This document shows positions 59,708 through 64,000 of a stretch of 64,000 nt of DNA, in pieces; position 1 is the stretch's first letter; each line of letters starts with the position of its first letter. The position numbers were made by a program, and so were the translations under genes. A model generated the notes under the pieces. The model ran no database searches. It was not told where the DNA came from and worked only from the letters and a program-made list of their open reading frames with translations. This DNA is from Siphonodentalium dalli (taxonomy: Eukaryota; Mollusca; Scaphopoda; Gadilida; Siphonodentaliidae), in assembly GCA_032622095.1 (NCBI GenBank), contig CP136067.1:52119899-52183898 (forward strand). Reading direction: 5' to 3'.

Positions 59708-60149
59708 GCCCGTAGAGATCATATTCCACCATTACAAAACCTTGGAACTTTTTGACAAGGAACCTTATAAAGTAAAGTCGAAAAAATAACGCGGGGAATA
59801 TATTTCTTAGTTATTATGTGTTCCTTAATAATGTACTTCACTGAAAGTGAAGGTCCCATATCGATATTGCATACTTTTCTGTGACTTTTCAGAGCCGATA
59901 TCGCAATAACCATTGAATTAAGGAGAAATTCCATAATTCCGACGTAAGTCAAAATCGCTCACAAAGTAACTTAAATCGATTAATTTCGAGTTAGGTCCTT
60001 CACCTACAGTGAAGTACATTATTAAGGAACAGATAATAACTAAGAAATATTTCCCCGTTTTATTTTTTCAACTTTATAATGTTCCCTGCATGTCAAAACT
60101 TCAAAAAGTTCCCAAGGTGTTGTAATGGTGGAATATGATCTCTACGGGC
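59708..60149. mobile_element. 442-bp foldback MITE
   Basis: GCCCGTAGAGATCATATTCCACC pairs with the right end, and the inner blocks TTCTTAGTTATTAT, CCTTAATAATGTACTTCACT and their complements also pair. Centre about 59930. The minus frame 59719-59952 falls inside and is not a gene. Confidence 0.85.
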
Positions 60150-60263
60150 ATTAGCCAGAGTAGGGATTCATGGCATGATCTATAGCAATCGATGCGACTT
60201 TTGGAAAGTCCAGCCGCTCCAGCTCCACCTTCGTCTCATATTTCGATGGCATTTCATGGACGG

Positions 60264-60375
60264 GGTGCCCCCACAGGCCCATGGGGGGAATTACTAAAAT
60301 ACCAATATAGACTATACCAGTGGTATAGACCATATTGGTATTTTAGTAATTTCCCCCAGGGGCCTGTGGGCGCCC
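60264..60375. repeat. 112-bp palindrome
   Basis: GGTGCCCCCACAGGCCC / GGGGCCTGTGGGCGCCC and GGAATTACTAAAATACCAATAT / ATATTGGTATTTTAGTAATTTC pair around TATACCAGTGGTATA near 60317. MITE-like. Confidence 0.8.
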
Positions 60376-60679
60376 TCGTCTCGATGCAGATCGAGTAATT
60401 TATTGACCGAGACAGTCACGTGTCATTTTGTTCTGGCCACGACGAGCTATGTCTACAAGGCTTGCACGATGCTGTCATTACTATGGACACCGATCCATCA
60501 GAATACACCCAATTAAGTCAGATAATTGTAGAAAAAATTAATAAACAACAGACAGTGGTCACATAATCAATCATCGTGGCGCTCTGTGCAGTTTAATAAC
60601 ACATGGGACTTTACTAAGAGTTCCTGGATGATCGTAGTTTAGTAATTTATAAAGCTTATCTGAATTGGCCAGAAATTTT

Positions 60680-61292
60680 CGCGTTTGGTTTAAACAATAA
60701 GTATATTACAATACAAATTGGCATTGGGATTGGAGGACAAGTACGATCCACTTACGCATAACCCCATCTCCCAATTGCCATTATAACACTAATATATAAT
60801 AATTTGGATTGTCAACATAATAGGTATAACATATTTACAAGTGTATACATATATCATTGTATATTATTTGAAGTATAGTTTGTAATTTAGTCTCATCACC
60901 CCCACCATTCTACATAATTTCAATAAGATTATCGAGTAGCTGTTTTAAATGTGATACATGTACCTCATTGTGCATTGATAACATTTTACAATTTGTATCT
61001 TGATGCGAGCATTTTAATAGAACTTTGTCGGATTTTCCTTTTGCGTTGTATCTCGTAAGTAATTTTGCACAGCGTTAAAGATATTTTCATTTTCTACTTG
61101 TTTTAAGTTCGGGTCCCCAAATAGAAATGTCTTAACTGAATGTATATTAAAACGCAGAAGATTATTACGAAGTGTAATTCTTTCTTCAAATTGTTGGTGG
61201 CATTCAAAAAAATGGTGGAAAGCGTTTTCTAAAGAATGTCCACACCTACATGTAGTTTTCGCGGGCATCCGTATACCAAGTTCTATGTGCAC
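60680..61292 (-). pseudogene. LINE C-terminal fragment with zinc-knuckle-like motif
   Basis: Minus frame 61014-61292 encodes CRCGHSLENAFHHFFEC followed by F..R..L, the Cys-X-Cys-Gly...His...Cys tail found at the end of many non-LTR retrotransposon polymerases. A stop lies just upstream and the RT is absent. 60680-61013 would be its 3' untranslated region. The family differs from LINE 1 and LINE 2. Confidence 0.6.
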
Positions 61293-63210
61293 AGAAACGA
61301 CAAATGTGAATCAGCTGAAGGGTACTGTCTTATATGTTGACATTACTTCAGCACAACCTCTAGTTGTTCCAATGGTTTTCGGAAACATTGCATGACACCT
61401 ACCAAGCTTCAAAACAGAGTTCAGTCCCCTCGCTACGCTATATATGAACGCTGCCGGCATGTGTATTTTCTTAATTAAATCTAACATTTTTTATTGAAGT
61501 GTTTTGTTAGTTATAATTCATTCTGGTTTGATCTAGACAATTTTCAAATGAATATGGACAGTTCAGTTTCTCAGAATAATGCAGAAAGAATTGTAACCTA
61601 CACAAGTCTCAAATAAATAAATGTGACATTTTCAACAATAAAGGATAGATATGATGTTCTTGATAACTCGTGCAGAACCAAACAATAAGAGTGGTACACG
61701 GGACAAGAATGTGTAATGCCACAATAAGACCAGTGGTCAATGGAACACCGCAGTTGAAACTTCTGTCGAACGAACTACTGGTTATATGACACTGAATTAA
61801 TCAAAAGTTATCATGCTCTGAAATTCGGTTCTCTGTGTTTAAAAGACCATGGCCATTACATTCGCCTTTCCCGACGCGGACAAAATATTGCCAGGGTACA
61901 CTGATAATGAAATTAAAAAAAATATTATCTAACAGACGGATAGGCGAGCATGCGTATATTCCACTTAGAGTGACGCCCCCTGGTGTGTGAGCTGCGATTG
62001 GTATTCCGCTTCCATATCCGTGAAATCGACATTATCTTGCCTATCGTTTGTCTCAGTCCAATCGGAAATTAACGTCATTATTTACGCCGTCTATTTAAAT
62101 ATTTTCATTCGGTGGAAGATTAGACCTGTTCCGTGATCAATAGGACTTTCAGTTGGCACCGGCTATTTGAAACCGGAAATTGTCAAACGTCAAACTTGAT
62201 ACGACTATTCTGTCATGTGGTGCAATTTTCATGTGATTTTATGGTGGTGATAGCTTGGTCGTTCTACAAATAAGTGCACAGACATGGTTACACTGATTAG
62301 CCAGGTTTAGCCACCCGTACGTGTAACGTGTGTAACTATGGTATTGCTATGCATTTTAAGGCGCCTAACATACACGTTTATAGATATCGACCCAACATGT
62401 ATGAATACGTGTATGCGAACATTAGTCGGAGGTGAAGTCAAGCTGGATTATCAATACCTTAAATAGGCTTCAACCAATAATAATCAAAATACCATTGTCA
62501 TAATGCCTGCATATTGTAGCGTTGGTAGCTCATTCCGTTATTAGAATATTGTATTATTCCACTTCACTCTTCATGGACGTGGCTAGAGAGTATCCTTTGT
62601 GTGGGAGGGGGTGGGGTTCCCACCTTGGAATTTCCAACTGCACCCCCTTGAACCAGGATAAATTTCCCTAGTTCGCATAATAGCAATTGGACCCCCCCCC
62701 CCATTGGCTTGAATTTTCTAACTGACACCTCACAACCCTGATTTGATTTTTAAAAATTGATTATTAGTATTGACTAACTACCGCGGGGAGTGGAAAAGGA
62801 CACACCGGTCGGAAGAGCGATACATGTTAACGATATAAATCACCGAATTTCAAAATGTGTTCAGATATAAAGATCTGATCGTCTATTCCAACACGCAAAT
62901 GTTTCATGATGCGTATATGGCATAGTAAATATCTGTAAGCCAATTTGCAACTACATAATTATATAGCAATAGATGTACAGTCTTATCACACGAATCACAA
63001 TGTCGGAAAACACATGCAGACTGTCCTCTCTCTGTCAACATCTCGCTGAAGCAGAGCCCATTGGAATTGACTAAATACTTCATGCAGAGTGATGTATGTC
63101 ATTCAAATTTAAAAGTATCATTATATTCTGATATCCCAGGTGTCAAACGGAACAGACCACGCAGCCACGATGTCCGGTATCCATAACATACCTAACTGAT
63201 GCTATATTAT
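61293..63210. other. Unassigned stretch with repeat fragments
   Basis: 61405-61470 repeats the GTTCAGTCCC..GCTGCCGGCATG block of 46450-46510. About 62574-62810 is a decayed relative of the hAT-like element at 30945 (GACGTGGCTAGAGAG, CACCTTGGAATTTCCAACTGCACCCCC). No gene is recognised. Confidence 0.45.
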
Positions 63211-63214
63211 TATT

Positions 63215-63565
63215 AAAGGGGTAGTGTACATCAAATCCAGCCATTTTATGGGACAATATCATATTATACTCAACATAATATATGCAACAAATGAATGAAT
63301 TTGAGCCATGGATGAGTGAAAAATACACACATGTGCTCACAAAGAACGATCTAAACAACATGGTAATTATAATGGAAATGAGTTAATGACTCGATCCATT
63401 AACTCATTTCTAATATAATTAACCATGTTGTTTTACATCGTCCATATAAATTAGTGTAGTTTTCACTCATCCATGGCTCAAATTAATTCATTTGTTGCAT
63501 ATATTCTGTTGAGTATCATATTAGATGGTCCCATAAATTACCGGATTTAGTGCAAGTCCCCCTTT
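63215..63565. mobile_element. 351-bp palindromic MITE
   Basis: AAAGGGGTAGTGTACATCAAATCC pairs with the complementary right end (GTGCAAGTCCCCCTTT). The inner arms pair through GAGCCATGGATGAGTGAAAA / TTTTCACTCATCCATGGCTC to the centre at ATGAGTTAATGACTCG near 63385. The apparent signal-peptide-like minus frame 63143-63361 lies partly inside and is rejected as a gene. Confidence 0.85.
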
Positions 63566-64000
63566 AAATTGTTGGAATGTCTGTCCCTACCTGATATATT
63601 ACAAATAATATGCAGAACTTGCAAATGATTTAACTGTATTGTCAAAGAGTATTTTATTTTATAAGGCGGAAATGTGAATTTACAGACGGCTGGTCATTCG
63701 AGTTAGATGACCAAAGATAGATGCATATGTTCTCTGACATTCGCGATATTTCATTGAATTTGACATTGCATACTCTGAAATAAACCGCAACAAAATCTGA
63801 TAAAAAAATCAATAATCGAGTGGTACCAGTGATACCTTTCTGAACTATTTATATCCATCTGTCTTCAGACTGGTGCTATAAACTATCTGAAAAATCTTCG
63901 GAAAATCATGGTTTGGTTTTCGGAGAATCAGTTATTTATTATGAGAAGCATATAAACGATTCTATAGTGTGAGACATTCACAATGGGATATCCTCACCAG
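63566..64000. other. Unassigned window end
   Basis: AT-rich sequence without recognisable genes or repeats. Confidence 0.4.

Noticed and set aside
59719-59952. Possible upstream exon with hydrophobic N-terminus
   Set aside because: Falls wholly inside the 442-bp foldback MITE, so it is a repeat by-product.
63143-63361. Possible signal-peptide exon for the myomodulin gene (hydrophobic start)
   Set aside because: Most of it lies within a palindromic MITE (63215-63565) and there is no convincing donor.

Overview
This looks like nuclear DNA from a mollusc, most likely a gastropod. It is AT-rich and almost gene-free, with spliced genes and dense transposable elements (TEs). The strongest taxonomic clue is a neuropeptide precursor at 57702-58399 (minus) carrying six MLRL-amide peptides. 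That is the myomodulin signature, described in molluscs and annelids. The hairpin-headed tandem-repeat elements, with their recurring GAGTTATGGCCC phrase, also fit molluscan genomes. Species cannot be named from the sequence.

Two host genes can be supported. (1) A four-exon plus-strand gene (13714-22492) encodes a 321-residue basic protein with one RRM and a C-terminal tail resembling the Nop6 RRM family, which are ribosome-biogenesis or nucleolar proteins. All three splice junctions fit GT-AG and keep the frame. (2) The last coding exon of a minus-strand myomodulin-type precursor (57702-58399) also encodes PRY-amide and PRL-amide peptides. Its signal-peptide exon was not found.

The rest is mainly nested mobile DNA, resolved here from target-site duplications (TSDs) and interrupted reading frames. 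Nest A (1977-12890): a hairpin-headed array of ~161-bp units is split by a piggyBac-like element (2799-12543, TTAA duplication). Inside that lies a 5'-truncated LINE (3598-11770), and the LINE's reverse transcriptase is split by a 5.0-kb foldback element (5126-10148, TAT duplication). Removing the foldback restores the LINE reading frame exactly. Nest B (about 26290-39690): an old, degenerate foldback with a GTATAC-rich minisatellite contains a second foldback of the same terminal type (27970-33596, ATG duplication), a dead minus-strand LINE (about 33872-36236), and an ACTAG-type repeat (37095-38070). Two hAT-like non-autonomous elements with perfect 8-bp duplications sit inside the second foldback and the LINE.

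Beyond 40 kb there are two tandem ACTAG-type elements made of ~122-bp units, flanked by ~250-bp direct repeats that each hold a TATA motif. There is also a tRNA-derived SINE head, more hairpin-headed arrays, many palindromic MITEs (small non-autonomous elements), and two LINE 3'-end fragments. The most unusual items are the giant TAGTCC-ended foldback family with 3-bp duplications and YY1-like motifs, the mixed myomodulin/PRX-amide precursor, and the core phrase shared between otherwise different repeat families.
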